Below are positions 9,384 through 16,959 of a stretch of 64,000 bases of DNA, piece after piece. The DNA is from CAZGRP01 sp964527995 (GTDB taxonomy: Bacteria; Zhuqueibacterota; Zhuqueibacteria; Oceanimicrobiales; CAZGRP01). Every line of letters begins with the position of its first letter. The stretch's first letter is position 1. The notes below the pieces were generated by a model. It was given only the letters and a program-made list of their open reading frames with translations. It searched no databases and was not told the origin of the DNA. Made by a program: the position numbers and the translations under genes. The stretch spans positions 62,001 through 126,000 of the forward strand of contig CAZGRP010000006.1 of assembly GCA_964527995.1 (NCBI GenBank), written 5' to 3'.

Positions 9384-10163
9384 CTAATTCCGTTGGCCGC
9401 CTTTGTCCGTTGGGACATCCGTGCTAACGACAGGCTCCTGCGTTGGCGGTGGTGAATTTATGTCGCTGCCCTTCAATGTTGCCCCTCCAAACCCCTGTTC
9501 AACAGTCTCCCGGACTGCGGCTCCCCGCTCCGGTCCGACGGCCTGTCCCCAGCGTGGAACAAATGCCGGCACCCGGCGCATATATTGCAGATAGGCCTCC
9601 CCGAACTGTTCGATGCACTGGCGCTCTTCTCGCTTGGCAAGGCGATAGTAAACAATCATGAGCACCGGCCACATCAACAGAGTAAGGAGTGTGGGCCACT
9701 GGATCAGCATGCCGATGGTGATCAGGAAAAGGCCGCTGTACTGCGGATGACGCACCGACGCGTAGATACCGTCGGTGACCAGCTCTCCCTGGGCCGCGTG
9801 GATTTTCCGCCAGGCGCGCCCCATTACGACCAACCCGACAACCATGATCAGCCCGCCGACGGTGCAGATCAGCAGCTTCACCCACTGAGATGCCCCCAGC
9901 AGTGTCCCGAGCAGGTGCCCATTGACATGATTGAACGGGTTGGTGGCCGCCCATTTACCACCAAAAAGAGACAGCAGCACATAGATGGTCAAGGGGAAGC
10001 CGTACATCTCGGTGAACAGCGCTACCAGGAAGGCAGCGAAGACCCCCAGCGATCTCCACTCCACCTTCTTCTTCGGTCGCAAAAAACTGAACACGAAACC
10101 GCCGAAGATCAAGACGTTGATCAAGACGGCTGTCCACAATCCGTAGTCGTACGAGTCGTGCAT
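9384..10163 (-). CDS. Isoprenylcysteine methyltransferase-like membrane methyltransferase
   Basis: About 259 residues with five or more hydrophobic segments. The C-terminal half carries the ICMT/phospholipid-methyltransferase signature: DGIYASVRHPQYSGLFL, a long hydrophobic stretch and KREERQCIEQFGEAYLQYMRRVPAFVP. Such enzymes transfer methyl from S-adenosylmethionine to membrane-associated acceptors; the acceptor is unknown. The ATG at 10163 has an AAGGAGAT ribosome site and begins the first transmembrane segment (DYGLWTAVLINVLIFGGFVF), so the longer open frame to 10301 is not the start. The last codons run into a dispersed repeat (9390-9420), so the C-terminal tail is atypical. Confidence 0.8.
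   Translation of the reverse strand: MHDSYDYGLWTAVLINVLIFGGFVFSFLRPKKKVEWRSLGVFAAFLVALFTEMYGFPLTIYVLLSLFGGKWAATNPFNHVNGHLLGTLLGASQWVKLLICTVGGLIMVVGLVVMGRAWRKIHAAQGELVTDGIYASVRHPQYSGLFLITIGMLIQWPTLLTLLMWPVLMIVYYRLAKREERQCIEQFGEAYLQYMRRVPAFVPRWGQAVGPERGAAVRETVEQGFGGATLKGSDINSPPPTQEPVVSTDVPTDKGGQRN
9390..9420. repeat. Dispersed repeat, copy 2 (CCGTTGGCCGC family)
   Basis: Reads CCGTTGGCCGCCTTTGTCCG followed by TTGGGACATCC and overlaps the 3' end of the methyltransferase gene, encoding its last dozen residues. Copies at 973-1001 and 27960-27988. Confidence 0.5.
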
Positions 10164-10188
10164 GGTGGTAGATCTCCTTGCGTCGCCG

Positions 10189-10683
10189 TCATCGATCGTT
10201 CGTGTGCAACAGCTGCGCGAGCACACGGTCGCCGATAGCCGGTGGCGCCGAAATCCAAATGTTGAAGTTGTCCCGCTGGAACAAGAAATGAACCAGGCCA
10301 CTGCCTTCGAAGCGATGAACCGTCCTGCCCGCCTTCACGAAAGACTGATACCCGTTGATCTCCGAGGCCAACCCAGACTTCAAGGCCTCTGCCCTGTCTG
10401 CCAGGCTTCCCTTTGCTTCCTCGGCCGAGGGGAAGCGCGTATAGTAGAGGCGAATCTGCCGATCACCAGTCCCGTAGAAGCCGACGATGTTATCATATCC
10501 GGTGAACTCTGGTCCGGACCGCGGCTCAGTCATGTTCTTCTGCTCCAGGCCATTGACCAACACCTTCACCAATGGTTGACCAGCCAGACTCTTCGGCAGC
10601 AGGCTCCGCGTCGATCTGCGGCTACACGCCGCAACCAGCGCCAGGAACGCCGCCCCTATCACACCGTTTTTCAATAGTGCCAT
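10189..10683 (-). CDS. Small lipoprotein, unknown function
   Basis: 164 residues with a lipoprotein signal peptide ending in lipobox LVAAC (MALLKNGVIGAAFLALVAACS). The mature part contains PKSLAGQPLVKVLVNGLEQ, IRLYYTRFPSAEEAKGSLADRAEALKSG and a terminal VHFLFQRDNFNIWISAPP, and resembles the lipoprotein at 42233-42781 in layout: a short periplasmic domain ending in a W-I/L-pattern strand. It lies 25 bp upstream of the methyltransferase gene, likely one operon. The function is not recognised. Confidence 0.7.
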   Translation of the reverse strand: MALLKNGVIGAAFLALVAACSRRSTRSLLPKSLAGQPLVKVLVNGLEQKNMTEPRSGPEFTGYDNIVGFYGTGDRQIRLYYTRFPSAEEAKGSLADRAEALKSGLASEINGYQSFVKAGRTVHRFEGSGLVHFLFQRDNFNIWISAPPAIGDRVLAQLLHTNDR

Positions 10684-10805
10684 GCCTGCGAACCCTGCGG
10701 TCTTTAATTATGGGATTTACGATAAGGATCGGCCGAGATCGGTGTTACGCGGGGAGGGTCGTAACCATGATCCCGGCCAGATCCTACCGCTCTAGAAGGG
10801 GGCAC

Positions 10806-10952
10806 TCACTTGTGTGCGTACTTGTGCGGATCCTTCTCAAAAGTTTCCTTGCACCCCTTCGAGCAGAAGTAGTATGTCTTCCCCTCATGCTCTGCGGTGG
10901 CCGCTGCTTTCTTCTCGTCGACGTCCATGCCGCAAACAGGATCCTTAGCCAT
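10806..10952 (-). CDS. YHS-domain metal-binding mini-protein
   Basis: A 48-residue gene read directly from the reverse strand. It begins MAKDPVCGMDVDEKKA, continues through EGKTYYFCSKGCKETF and ends DPHKYAHK with TGA. DPVCGM, YYFCSKGC and FEKDP are the YHS-domain signature, a small Cys-based metal site found alone or fused to copper ATPases and related proteins. The ATG at 10952 has GGAGG 8 nt upstream. It is preceded by a near-perfect sigma-54 promoter at 11071-11085. It is one of four YHS-type genes in the window (also 14784, 15651, 38840). Confidence 0.9.
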   Translation of the reverse strand: MAKDPVCGMDVDEKKAAATAEHEGKTYYFCSKGCKETFEKDPHKYAHK

Positions 10953-11070
10953 TGCTTCTACCTCCATTTAGGTTAAACCTCCTTGATGGACTCGCTCCGG
11001 AAGACAGAAGCGACGGGATCGCACCCGGCCCTGTCCCGGAGCAGTGGTATGTCTCGGTGCGCCCTACTCG

Positions 11071-11085
11071 CAAACGTCGTGCCAC
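11071..11085 (-). promoter_or_regulatory. Sigma-54 promoter upstream of the YHS gene
   Basis: Reverse strand reads TGGCACGACGTTTGC: TGGCACG, four bases, TTGC, with exactly 10 nt between GG and GC. This is an ideal -24/-12 element. The transcript would start near 11059 and reach the YHS start at 10952. A TGTAGAATA half-site lies about 150 bp upstream (11207-11215). Confidence 0.8.
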
Positions 11086-11206
11086 AACTGCACGGAGTGC
11101 CTCCCTCCCTAAGTACCATGTTTTCAAAGAAGATCGTTGCGGTGCGCCGGAAGGATCTGAGGCCTCCGGCAGCGAATGGAGAATAATGATCGCTTCTCCT
11201 GAAGAC

Positions 11207-11215
11207 TATTCTACA
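11207..11215 (-). promoter_or_regulatory. Putative activator half-site TGTAGAATA
   Basis: TGTAGAATA on the reverse strand. The same word, or TGTAGAAAA, occurs upstream of the sigma-54 promoters at 14564, 43149 and 47177. No clear matching second arm is seen here. A nearby short inverted repeat (GGAGAA, 10 nt, TTCTCC) lies at about 11178-11200. Confidence 0.4.
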
Positions 11216-11336
11216 AGATGACCCTGACGGAACAGAATGTGATGCTCCGCCGGCCTGCACCCCACACGTGGAGACCTCAGCGGGCAGCAAAGTCGGAGTC
11301 CGACTGGATGCCCGCCAGCGACGAGGGAAGGTCTGC

Positions 11337-11789
11337 TCAGACCGCAGGCGGGGCGTGATTGCTGAAAACGGAAGCAAAGAACAAAGCCGTGAGCAGTTGC
11401 GGCGGACCGTGTTCCTGGGGGTTGAAGAGCCTACGGGCAGCCACGGCGACCTTCACTCTTGGGAAGGAATGACGCGACAGTGGTGACCGTGAGGATACTG
11501 TATCGAGGCAGGCACATGCGGCGTCGAGCCTCGTGCCGCGAGGTCCGATGAGTTGCTGGCAGCCTATATCCGCGTCATCCGAGGGGGCTTCGGAGCGCTC
11601 GTGAGAGGGCGCACCGCCGTCCTCTCCATGCAACGGAGCAACCTCGTCTCCGTGCTCCACTTTCTCTTGCGCAGGGAGGGTGCTCCCGCCCTTGAGTCCG
11701 CACACTACCGAAGCCACAGGGTGAGCCGGAATGATCGCCACAACGAGCATGGAATGAAGAACGTGACGCGGTCTGCGAGATGGACTCAT
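11337..11789 (-). CDS. Possible small secreted protein, unknown
   Basis: Open frame of 150 residues with a hydrophobic N-terminal segment (LHSMLVVAIIPAHPVASVV), a His/Asp/Glu-rich middle (EKVEHGDEVAPLHGEDGG) and a few cysteines. No clear ribosome site is visible. Support comes from a good sigma-70-type promoter 135 bp upstream on the same strand (11925-11953) and from a layout resembling small secreted proteins found beside metal-efflux genes. It could equally be non-coding; otherwise 10953-12065 holds only the regulatory elements listed here. Confidence 0.3.
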   Translation of the reverse strand: MSPSRRPRHVLHSMLVVAIIPAHPVASVVCGLKGGSTLPAQEKVEHGDEVAPLHGEDGGAPSHERSEAPSDDADIGCQQLIGPRGTRLDAACACLDTVSSRSPLSRHSFPRVKVAVAARRLFNPQEHGPPQLLTALFFASVFSNHAPPAV

Positions 11790-11924
11790 GTGTCACACGG
11801 GCCCTTTATGCGACAGAGCGGTTGGTGCAACCCGGTTCACTCTGATTGAATCGTTGCGATTCTGACTCGGAGGGTCTGGCAGGCAAAGGCGCGAGATGTG
11901 AAGTCATCCCTGTGAAGCCGCGGT

Positions 11925-11953
11925 ATCCTAACGAAAATCAGGCAAAAAGTCAA
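11925..11953 (-). promoter_or_regulatory. Sigma-70-type promoter
   Basis: Reverse strand has TTGACT (11948-11953), a 17 nt spacer and TAGGAT (11925-11930), in a locally A/T-rich stretch. It would transcribe leftward through 11337-11789. It is one of the clearest housekeeping-type promoters in the window. Confidence 0.6.
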
Positions 11954-12021
11954 GAGAAAACTTGAGGCTCGAAAGCGGGATGGACCGGTCGACTGGCAGG
12001 GTGGGGAGATTTGCAGACCAC

Positions 12022-12051
12022 GGGAGGGCGCAGGTCCCCCCACGCCCTCCC
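12022..12051 (-). terminator. Strong hairpin downstream of the barrel gene
   Basis: GGGAGGGCG at 12022-12030 pairs perfectly with CGCCCTCCC at 12043-12051 (9 bp, 12 nt loop). It lies 15 bp after the stop of the minus-strand gene 12066-13244. There is no U-run, so it may be a transcript-end stabiliser rather than a classical terminator. Confidence 0.4.
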
Positions 12052-12065
12052 ATGGCGCTGCTGGA

Positions 12066-13244
12066 TCACGGGATGTATCCGTGCTCCATGTTCAGGATGG
12101 AGTCGCGGTCGCCGAAGTAGTCGTTGAAACGGAGGTCGAAGCTATACACCAGGGTCGCCTTGAGCGTCTGCTCGGTCTTGCTGCCGATGGCGACCGCCAG
12201 CAGATCGCTGCGACGGCTGAACTGGTACTGCAGGCCAACGTCTACGTTCGCACCAACGCGGTAGAAGATGTTCGGCACGACGCTCAATTGCGAGGCCTCC
12301 ATCTCGGGGAAACGCTGGAAGGCGAACGTCACAGCCGCCTGCAAGCGCGGAACCTGGTAAGGATTGCGCAAGAAGCGCAGGGCGCCGACGGCCGTCCAGG
12401 AGCGCTCGCGCGCCCGAGCGACGAGGCTGCCGATGCCGGCTCCCTTCATTCCGAAGTTATAGATCGTTTGCGCCCGCAGCTCGACATGGTTGATCGGGTT
12501 GCGGTTCAGATTCAACACCAAACCGGCGGTCGCCGAAGAGATCCAGTTGCGGCCCGGGAGATCCACAAATTGGGACCGGAAGGTGACGCCCGCCTGCTGA
12601 ACGACCCCGGCGAAGCGGATGCCGAAGGGCAGCCGGTAGAGCAGCGACGCGCCCCAGGCATTCACCTCGAATTCGTTCAGGCGCTTGCCGCTCAGATCCG
12701 TCTTGGCCAGGTTCTCTGCGAAAGCGGATGCCACCAGCTTGGCATTGTACTGGTAGAAGTCGATACTGAAGACATTGCCGAACTGCTGGAACTCGGAGTT
12801 CTCCGAGTTGGAAAAGGCATTCGCGACGTAGGTGAATTCCACGAGGTCGTCGTCTCGCAGCGTCGGGAACTCGATCAGTTGGCTCCGCAATCGGCTGCGG
12901 CCCAAACGCACGTCGAGGTTCTTGCTGCTGTAGAAGACATTGACCTGATGGAAGAACACCTGGCCGAGGTCGCTGTCAACGTCCGGGAACTGAAAACCCA
13001 GCACCACTCCAGCACGGTTGCCCGAGTAGAGCTGCTGGTCGAGACGGAGCAACAGGGCGCTATCCGAAAAATCGTTCAGCGATGAAAAATCCGTTCCTCC
13101 GGCCGGAAACGCCAGACGGCGACCATTAAAAGAGACAATCCCCCTTCCGGCCAGATTCAAGCGAGGGGTCACCTCCTGCCCCCAGGATGGCACGAACGAG
13201 AACAGGAGGGCGACCGCCACCACGGCTAAATTCTTTCGAACCAT
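12066..13244 (-). CDS. DUF5777-like outer-membrane beta-barrel protein
   Basis: 392 residues with a signal peptide (MVRKNLAVVAVALLFSFVPSWGQ) followed by repeated amphipathic strands such as DSALLLRLDQQLYSGNRAGVVLGFQFP, PNIFYRVGANVDVGLQYQFSRRSDLL and a terminal TLVYSFDLRFNDYFGD. This resembles the DUF5777 family of barrel proteins that accompany respiratory or copper-protein genes; the assignment is from pattern memory. The ATG at 13244 has an AAGGAG site. It follows the multicopper oxidase gene by 56 bp on the same strand, so the two are probably one transcript from the sigma-54 promoter at 14564-14578. It may be a porin or structural partner. Confidence 0.7.
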   Translation of the reverse strand: MVRKNLAVVAVALLFSFVPSWGQEVTPRLNLAGRGIVSFNGRRLAFPAGGTDFSSLNDFSDSALLLRLDQQLYSGNRAGVVLGFQFPDVDSDLGQVFFHQVNVFYSSKNLDVRLGRSRLRSQLIEFPTLRDDDLVEFTYVANAFSNSENSEFQQFGNVFSIDFYQYNAKLVASAFAENLAKTDLSGKRLNEFEVNAWGASLLYRLPFGIRFAGVVQQAGVTFRSQFVDLPGRNWISSATAGLVLNLNRNPINHVELRAQTIYNFGMKGAGIGSLVARARERSWTAVGALRFLRNPYQVPRLQAAVTFAFQRFPEMEASQLSVVPNIFYRVGANVDVGLQYQFSRRSDLLAVAIGSKTEQTLKATLVYSFDLRFNDYFGDRDSILNMEHGYIP

Positions 13245-13300
13245 ATCTTGTTTCTCCTTTTCTATCTCGGTTTGCAGCGCGATAAGTCGAGTTCGTTGAC

Positions 13301-14494
13301 CTACTCGTCGAGAGCCACGACCGGCGTGTAGGGGCCTTCAAATCCCTCGTACTCCAGCACCGTCAAGATGCCGCCGGGATAGACCCCATTGTTGGTGGCC
13401 CGGGCCGTGTTGTGATCATGAAAGGTCCAGTAACCCGGATTCACGCCCTCAACGATGAGGTCTACGGTTTTCCCAGGGCTGACCGCCACCGTGTTCAGTT
13501 GAACGGGCTGGGCCAGGGTGTTTCCGTCCTCCGCCACTTTCCAGAACTGATGTCCGTGCAAGTGCATGTAGTGCTCGATCTGGCCTCCATTGATAAGGCG
13601 GAGGCGGATGTTCTCGCCTTCACGGATCAGAAGCTTTTCGGTGGCTGGGTACGACTTGCCGTTGATGGCGAAGAAGTTAGGCTTCGGCATTGGATCGGGT
13701 GCCTGAGTCCGGTAGGTGGTATAGGGAGGAACGTAGCCCTCGGAGATCGCTTTCAGATAATCGTCGTACGTCTTGAACACGCCGAGAGTGCGGTTGTCCA
13801 GCATCCCTTTCTTCATCAGAATGATGCGCTGCTTCATCCGTCGCAGCATTCGGTTCAGCTCTGCCCGGCTCCAGTTCAAGTCGAAGGAAGAAAGCACCAT
13901 GGTGTACTCGCGTTCGTAGTTCCACCGCTGCTTGATCGGATCGTTCTCCGGCTCGATGATCAAGGCTCCGTGCATGGCCATCTGCATATGCAGCAGAGTG
14001 CCGAAGTGGCAATGATAGAAGCGAGTCCCGGCCGGATAGGCTTTGAACTCATAGACGAAAGTCTGGTTGGGCATGACCGGAGGCTGAGTGACATAGGGCA
14101 CACCGTCCATCTCGTACGGCACATCGACCCCGTGCCAGTGAATGGTATGCAGCAATTCGGTCTTGTTGGTGAACTTGACGCGCATCCAGTCTCCTTCCTT
14201 CACCCGAAGTTCCGGACCAGGCACCTGGCCATTGAAAGCCAAGGCATGCATTTCCACACCTGGCAGGAGCTCATGCTTGGTGATCCGGATGTCGATCTCG
14301 AACTCCTTCCAGGCGCCGGGATCCGTTGGAGGTTGCTGCCTTCGCGGCCAAAAGGCCCCTCCGGCGCGCTGGCCTTCCTGCGGTTGAGGCTCTGCGCTGG
14401 CGGGCGCTCCCCAGAGGAGATTGCTGACCGCTCCGGCAGCCAGACCGACTGCCCCCGTCTTCATAAAGCGACGACGATCAATAGGTTGCTTCAT
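13301..14494 (-). CDS. Tat-exported multicopper oxidase
   Basis: 397 residues. The twin-arginine signal has RRRF at residues 7-10 then MKTGAVGLAAGAVSNLLWG. Copper motifs: HWHG at 119-122, HCH at 161-163 within HCHFGTLLHMQMAMHG, HLHGH at 311-315, and HDH at 359-361. The Cys-containing, type-1-like motif is in the first cupredoxin domain, while the last domain has HDH instead of HCH, as in a subgroup of short multicopper oxidases. Likely activity is oxidation of Cu(I), Fe(II) or another periplasmic reductant (inference). The ATG at 14494 has GGGAGG; a TTG at 14512 is less likely. Controlled by the sigma-54 promoter immediately upstream. Confidence 0.88.
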   Translation of the reverse strand: MKQPIDRRRFMKTGAVGLAAGAVSNLLWGAPASAEPQPQEGQRAGGAFWPRRQQPPTDPGAWKEFEIDIRITKHELLPGVEMHALAFNGQVPGPELRVKEGDWMRVKFTNKTELLHTIHWHGVDVPYEMDGVPYVTQPPVMPNQTFVYEFKAYPAGTRFYHCHFGTLLHMQMAMHGALIIEPENDPIKQRWNYEREYTMVLSSFDLNWSRAELNRMLRRMKQRIILMKKGMLDNRTLGVFKTYDDYLKAISEGYVPPYTTYRTQAPDPMPKPNFFAINGKSYPATEKLLIREGENIRLRLINGGQIEHYMHLHGHQFWKVAEDGNTLAQPVQLNTVAVSPGKTVDLIVEGVNPGYWTFHDHNTARATNNGVYPGGILTVLEYEGFEGPYTPVVALDE

Positions 14495-14541
14495 AGATAG
14501 CCCTCCCTTCAACGCCTATTGTGAGTGATGAGGTGGGTTTG

Positions 14542-14574
14542 ACAATGGTTTGCCTGTCGTTTGGCAACCATTGT
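14542..14574. repeat. Inverted repeat overlapping the multicopper oxidase promoter
   Basis: ACAATGGTTTGCC (14542-14554) and GGCAACCATTGT (14563-14574) are inverted copies apart from one extra T. The right arm is part of the -12 region, so the repeat spans the expected transcription start and could be an operator or a 5' hairpin. Confidence 0.55.
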
Positions 14575-14578
14575 GCCA
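14564..14578 (-). promoter_or_regulatory. Sigma-54 promoter of the multicopper oxidase operon
   Basis: Reverse strand reads TGGCACAATGGTTGC, matching TGGCAC-N5-TTGC with 10 nt between GG and GC. Expected start near 14551, about 57 nt before the ATG at 14494. Confidence 0.82.
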
Positions 14579-14642
14579 ATCATAACGATTCTTAAAAACC
14601 AAGAAGTTAGATCACCTTCCGCACTGTGGGATTGTGGAATAC

Positions 14643-14660
14643 TCTACAGAGGATTGTAGA
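14643..14660. promoter_or_regulatory. Putative NtrC-type activator site (UAS)
   Basis: Inverted repeat TCTACA-N6-TGTAGA, centred about 100 bp upstream of the sigma-54 start for the multicopper oxidase operon, the usual position for an enhancer. The right arm continues as TGTAGAAAA, matching the half-site seen at 11207, 43256 and 47062. Confidence 0.6.
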
Positions 14661-14709
14661 AAAGGCAGGTATGCAATGGCAGGGTCGACAGGGGGGCTGA
14701 GACATTGTG

Positions 14710-14750
14710 AAAAACAAAAAAAACCCCGATGTCCCGCAGTGACATCGGGG
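14710..14750 (-). terminator. Rho-independent terminator
   Basis: On the reverse strand CCCCGATGTC-ACTGCGG-GACATCGGGG (14724-14750), a perfect 10 bp stem, followed by a run of eight T and further T-rich bases (14710-14723). It ends the transcript containing the gene at 14784-14966 and separates it from the multicopper oxidase promoter region. Confidence 0.9.
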
Positions 14751-14783
14751 CCGCGTCTCCGCGATAGCGAAGGGCCGGCAGGC

Positions 14784-14966
14784 TCAATTCATCATCTGAC
14801 CAGAATGCTTGCACCCCTGCGGGCCTTCACGAAGAAACTTTTCCGGCTCCTCCAGGAACCGCTCCTTGCAGGTCGGGCAGCGAAAATAGTAGATCTTGCC
14901 CTCGTAGGCAGCGCTTGGCGCGCTGGCCCAATCAACCCGCCTGCCGCAAACCGGACAGTGGTTCAT
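14784..14966 (-). CDS. YHS-like/zinc-ribbon mini-protein
   Basis: 60 residues with CPVCG (residues 4-8) and YYFRCPTCKERFLEEPEKF. This is a YHS-like fold in which cysteine pairs C4/C7 and C30/C33 could bind Zn or Cu. The ATG at 14966 has a strong GGAGGAGG ribosome site. It is co-directional with the Rieske gene 18 bp upstream and is closed by the terminator at 14710-14750. Confidence 0.85.
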   Translation of the reverse strand: MNHCPVCGRRVDWASAPSAAYEGKIYYFRCPTCKERFLEEPEKFLREGPQGCKHSGQMMN

Positions 14967-14984
14967 CTATGCACCTCCTCCTTC

Positions 14985-15563
14985 TCAGACACGTAGCTCA
15001 TAGGAAGTGCTCGATCGCACCGGATCCCGGTTTGCCTGCCCCGGGAGTCGGATGCCCAGGAGTCCCGTGCCAACGATCAAGTGCCCGTCGGCAGAAATCT
15101 TGATCGGCGGCCGATAGAGTGGTTCCGGGGCCGGCGGCCGCAAGACATCACCTTCGATGGAAAACTCGCTGCCGTGGCACGGACAATGAAACAGCCCTTC
15201 GTCGGGACGCCAGGGCGGGATGCAACCGAGGTGCGTGCAGATGCCGATCAAAGCGTAGAGTTTCCTCTGTCGCCGAACGACAAAGATTCGTTCTTTCTGC
15301 AGCCAGCGGCTGTCGACACCCTCCTTGTATTCGCTCAGCGGACCGGCATCGAATGTCTTGGGAGGCTCGAGCACGGCATTGGGCCATAAATAATCGTAAG
15401 TCCAGGCAACGGACCCGGCGGCGGCAAGCGCCAAAGAAGCACCACCGACCGTCAGCAGGAATCCTCGCCGATCGATGAGTCCCTGCTGGCCTTCCTCTTC
15501 CGCCTCAGCTTCTCGAGCTTCTTCTGCCTTCTCCTTTTCTTTTTCTTTGTCTTTGTCCTTCAT
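14985..15563 (-). CDS. Rieske [2Fe-2S] protein of a cytochrome bc-type complex
   Basis: 192 residues. A highly charged Lys/Glu N-terminal region is followed by a membrane anchor with a Tat-like motif (DRRGFLLTVGGASLALAAAGSVAW). The Rieske cluster motifs are CTHLGC at 109-114 and CPCHG at 127-131. It transfers electrons from quinol at cytochrome b to a c-type cytochrome. The ATG at 15563 with GGTGAG 8 nt upstream is preferred; a GTG at 15572 is possible. The cognate cytochrome b is about 1.4 kb upstream (16960-17967) with two small genes between. Confidence 0.93.
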   Translation of the reverse strand: MKDKDKEKEKEKAEEAREAEAEEEGQQGLIDRRGFLLTVGGASLALAAAGSVAWTYDYLWPNAVLEPPKTFDAGPLSEYKEGVDSRWLQKERIFVVRRQRKLYALIGICTHLGCIPPWRPDEGLFHCPCHGSEFSIEGDVLRPPAPEPLYRPPIKISADGHLIVGTGLLGIRLPGQANRDPVRSSTSYELRV

Positions 15564-15650
15564 CTCATCCACTCACCGATGTGAAAATCAGAACATTACC
15601 GTCGAACCGGCGCTCAGCCAACCGGCTGCTCTGCGCCCTCTCTCGTCCGG

Positions 15651-16028
15651 TCAGTTTCGACTCACTTGCTCCTTCGCCAACACGAAGCTTTCAGGATCGT
15701 CCTTGAACTTGTCGTAGCACTCCGAAGAACAGAAGTAGTAGGTTTTGCCCCCGTACTCCAGGGTGGCCACGACGCTGCGCTTGTCGATCGCCATCTTGCA
15801 CACCGGATCAACGACTGCCTCGCTGACCTGTCTGGTGCCGGCATGCTCGTGCGAACTGCCGTGCTGGTGCGAAGCGACATCCTTGCCGGAGCCGCCATGA
15901 TGGCTATGACCACCACCGCCGCAGCAACCTCCGCCCATGCCTCCCCCGCCGCCGCTGGACCGAGAAGCGACTCGGAACAACCACCACGCTCCCACACCCA
16001 GCAACAAAATCCAAATTAGGGTATTCAT
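15651..16028 (-). CDS. Membrane-anchored YHS protein with Gly/His/Cys-rich linker
   Basis: 125 residues: an N-terminal helix (MNTLIWILLLGVGAWWLFRVA), a linker with GGGGGMGGGCCGGGGHSHHGG and further His, then a YHS domain with DPVCKM, YYFCSSECYDKF and DDPESF. The linker and domain together suggest a metal (probably copper) site at the membrane. GAGG precedes the ATG. It has the same architecture as 38840-39229. It lies between the SPW and Rieske genes. Confidence 0.88.
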   Translation of the reverse strand: MNTLIWILLLGVGAWWLFRVASRSSGGGGGMGGGCCGGGGHSHHGGSGKDVASHQHGSSHEHAGTRQVSEAVVDPVCKMAIDKRSVVATLEYGGKTYYFCSSECYDKFKDDPESFVLAKEQVSRN

Positions 16029-16113
16029 AACTTAACCTCAACACTTTAGCCATCCCAAAACAACCCGGCAGAGTCCCCCTACCTGAATCGGCAGGGGGAC
16101 TCAGTTGGCGCGC

Positions 16114-16464
16114 CTAGTGGGCCATTTTCTCGTGCATCTGATTCGACATCCGCTGCGAGCTCTTTGCACCCAGAGCGGCAAAGCCAGCGATCGCCACGAT
16201 GGCGCCGACAAGCAGATTATTCCATACCAACCCGGCTCCACCGACCAGCCCCGGGATGAACGATGCGATGATCAGCCACAAGCCAAGAAGCCCGGACGTC
16301 CATCCCTGCCACGCTGCACCCTGCACCATGCCGAAACCGACGATTGCCACAATGATGCCGACGATCAGGTCGTTCCAGAAGTTCCCTTTCGGGCCGAGCC
16401 CTGCGAAAGCGGCCACAACCACCCACAGCCCGAGGATACCGTTCGTCCAACCTTTCCAACGCAT
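16114..16464 (-). CDS. SPW-repeat membrane protein
   Basis: 116 residues with two related halves, each with W.GW..GILGLW/W.GWTSGLLGLW followed by a hydrophobic helix and W-N-(D/N)-L-I/L-VGxIVAI. This is the SPW repeat of small tetraspanning proteins of unknown role. The ATG at 16464 has GGGAGG; the open frame extends further upstream only by chance. A sigma-54 promoter lies about 130 bp upstream. Confidence 0.85.
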   Translation of the reverse strand: MRWKGWTNGILGLWVVVAAFAGLGPKGNFWNDLIVGIIVAIVGFGMVQGAAWQGWTSGLLGLWLIIASFIPGLVGGAGLVWNNLLVGAIVAIAGFAALGAKSSQRMSNQMHEKMAH

Positions 16465-16591
16465 CAGAACCACCTCCCTTGTTCGGTTGTCACAGACCGC
16501 CTGTCCCTCCCATCTGGCGGAGTGCGAGTCCACAACATCGGGGAGACCATCTCGATTCGATGTCCTCCTCATTCACTCACCCGGCAGACCT

Positions 16592-16606
16592 GCACAATCC
16601 ATGCCA
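16592..16606 (-). promoter_or_regulatory. Probable sigma-54 promoter of the SPW gene
   Basis: Reverse strand TGGCATGGATTGTGC: a good -24 element (TGGCATG), 10 nt between GG and GC, -12 GTGC rather than TTGC. Start expected near 16580, giving a leader of about 115 nt before 16464. Upstream, 16736-16790 holds the 10 bp palindrome TAACATGTTA but no recognised gene. Confidence 0.6.
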
Positions 16607-16867
16607 GTTCCACGCGACCGGTTATTCGTATTGTTTATTAAGGAGTTACGAAGTAGATGCCGGGCCCCAGCAAGCCCTGGCCGGGGTTGGTGTGCAGTTG
16701 TTCTTCGCACCGGGCGCCACGCGTTAGGCGTAGCAGCATAAAAATTAACATGTTAGCCAGGGTGCAATCCCCCTTCGCAGGAGACGCGATGAATGCGCAC
16801 TTTCCGAGGTAGAGACACCATTCCAAAGGAGGGGCACATGTAAGCAGCGCGGACAAATCCTCGAACC

Positions 16868-16907
16868 AAGAAAGGGCGCCATCCCCTTGGCAGCGGGGAC
16901 GGCGCCC
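16868..16907 (-). terminator. Terminator after cytochrome b
   Basis: GGGCGCCATCCCC (16874-16886) can pair with GGGGACGGCGCCC (16895-16907) with one mismatch. On the reverse strand the hairpin is followed by TTTCTTGG. It lies 53 bp after the cytochrome b stop. The short T-run makes it moderate. Confidence 0.65.
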
Positions 16908-16959
16908 TGGTCCGCGGGCAACCCACTTCTTGCGCGTTCATCTCGACCATCCTGGGAAG

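Noticed and set aside
16638..16856. Small minus-strand frame of 72 codons between SPW and cytochrome b
   Set aside because: No ribosome site or family resemblance; it overlaps the presumed regulatory region of the SPW gene.
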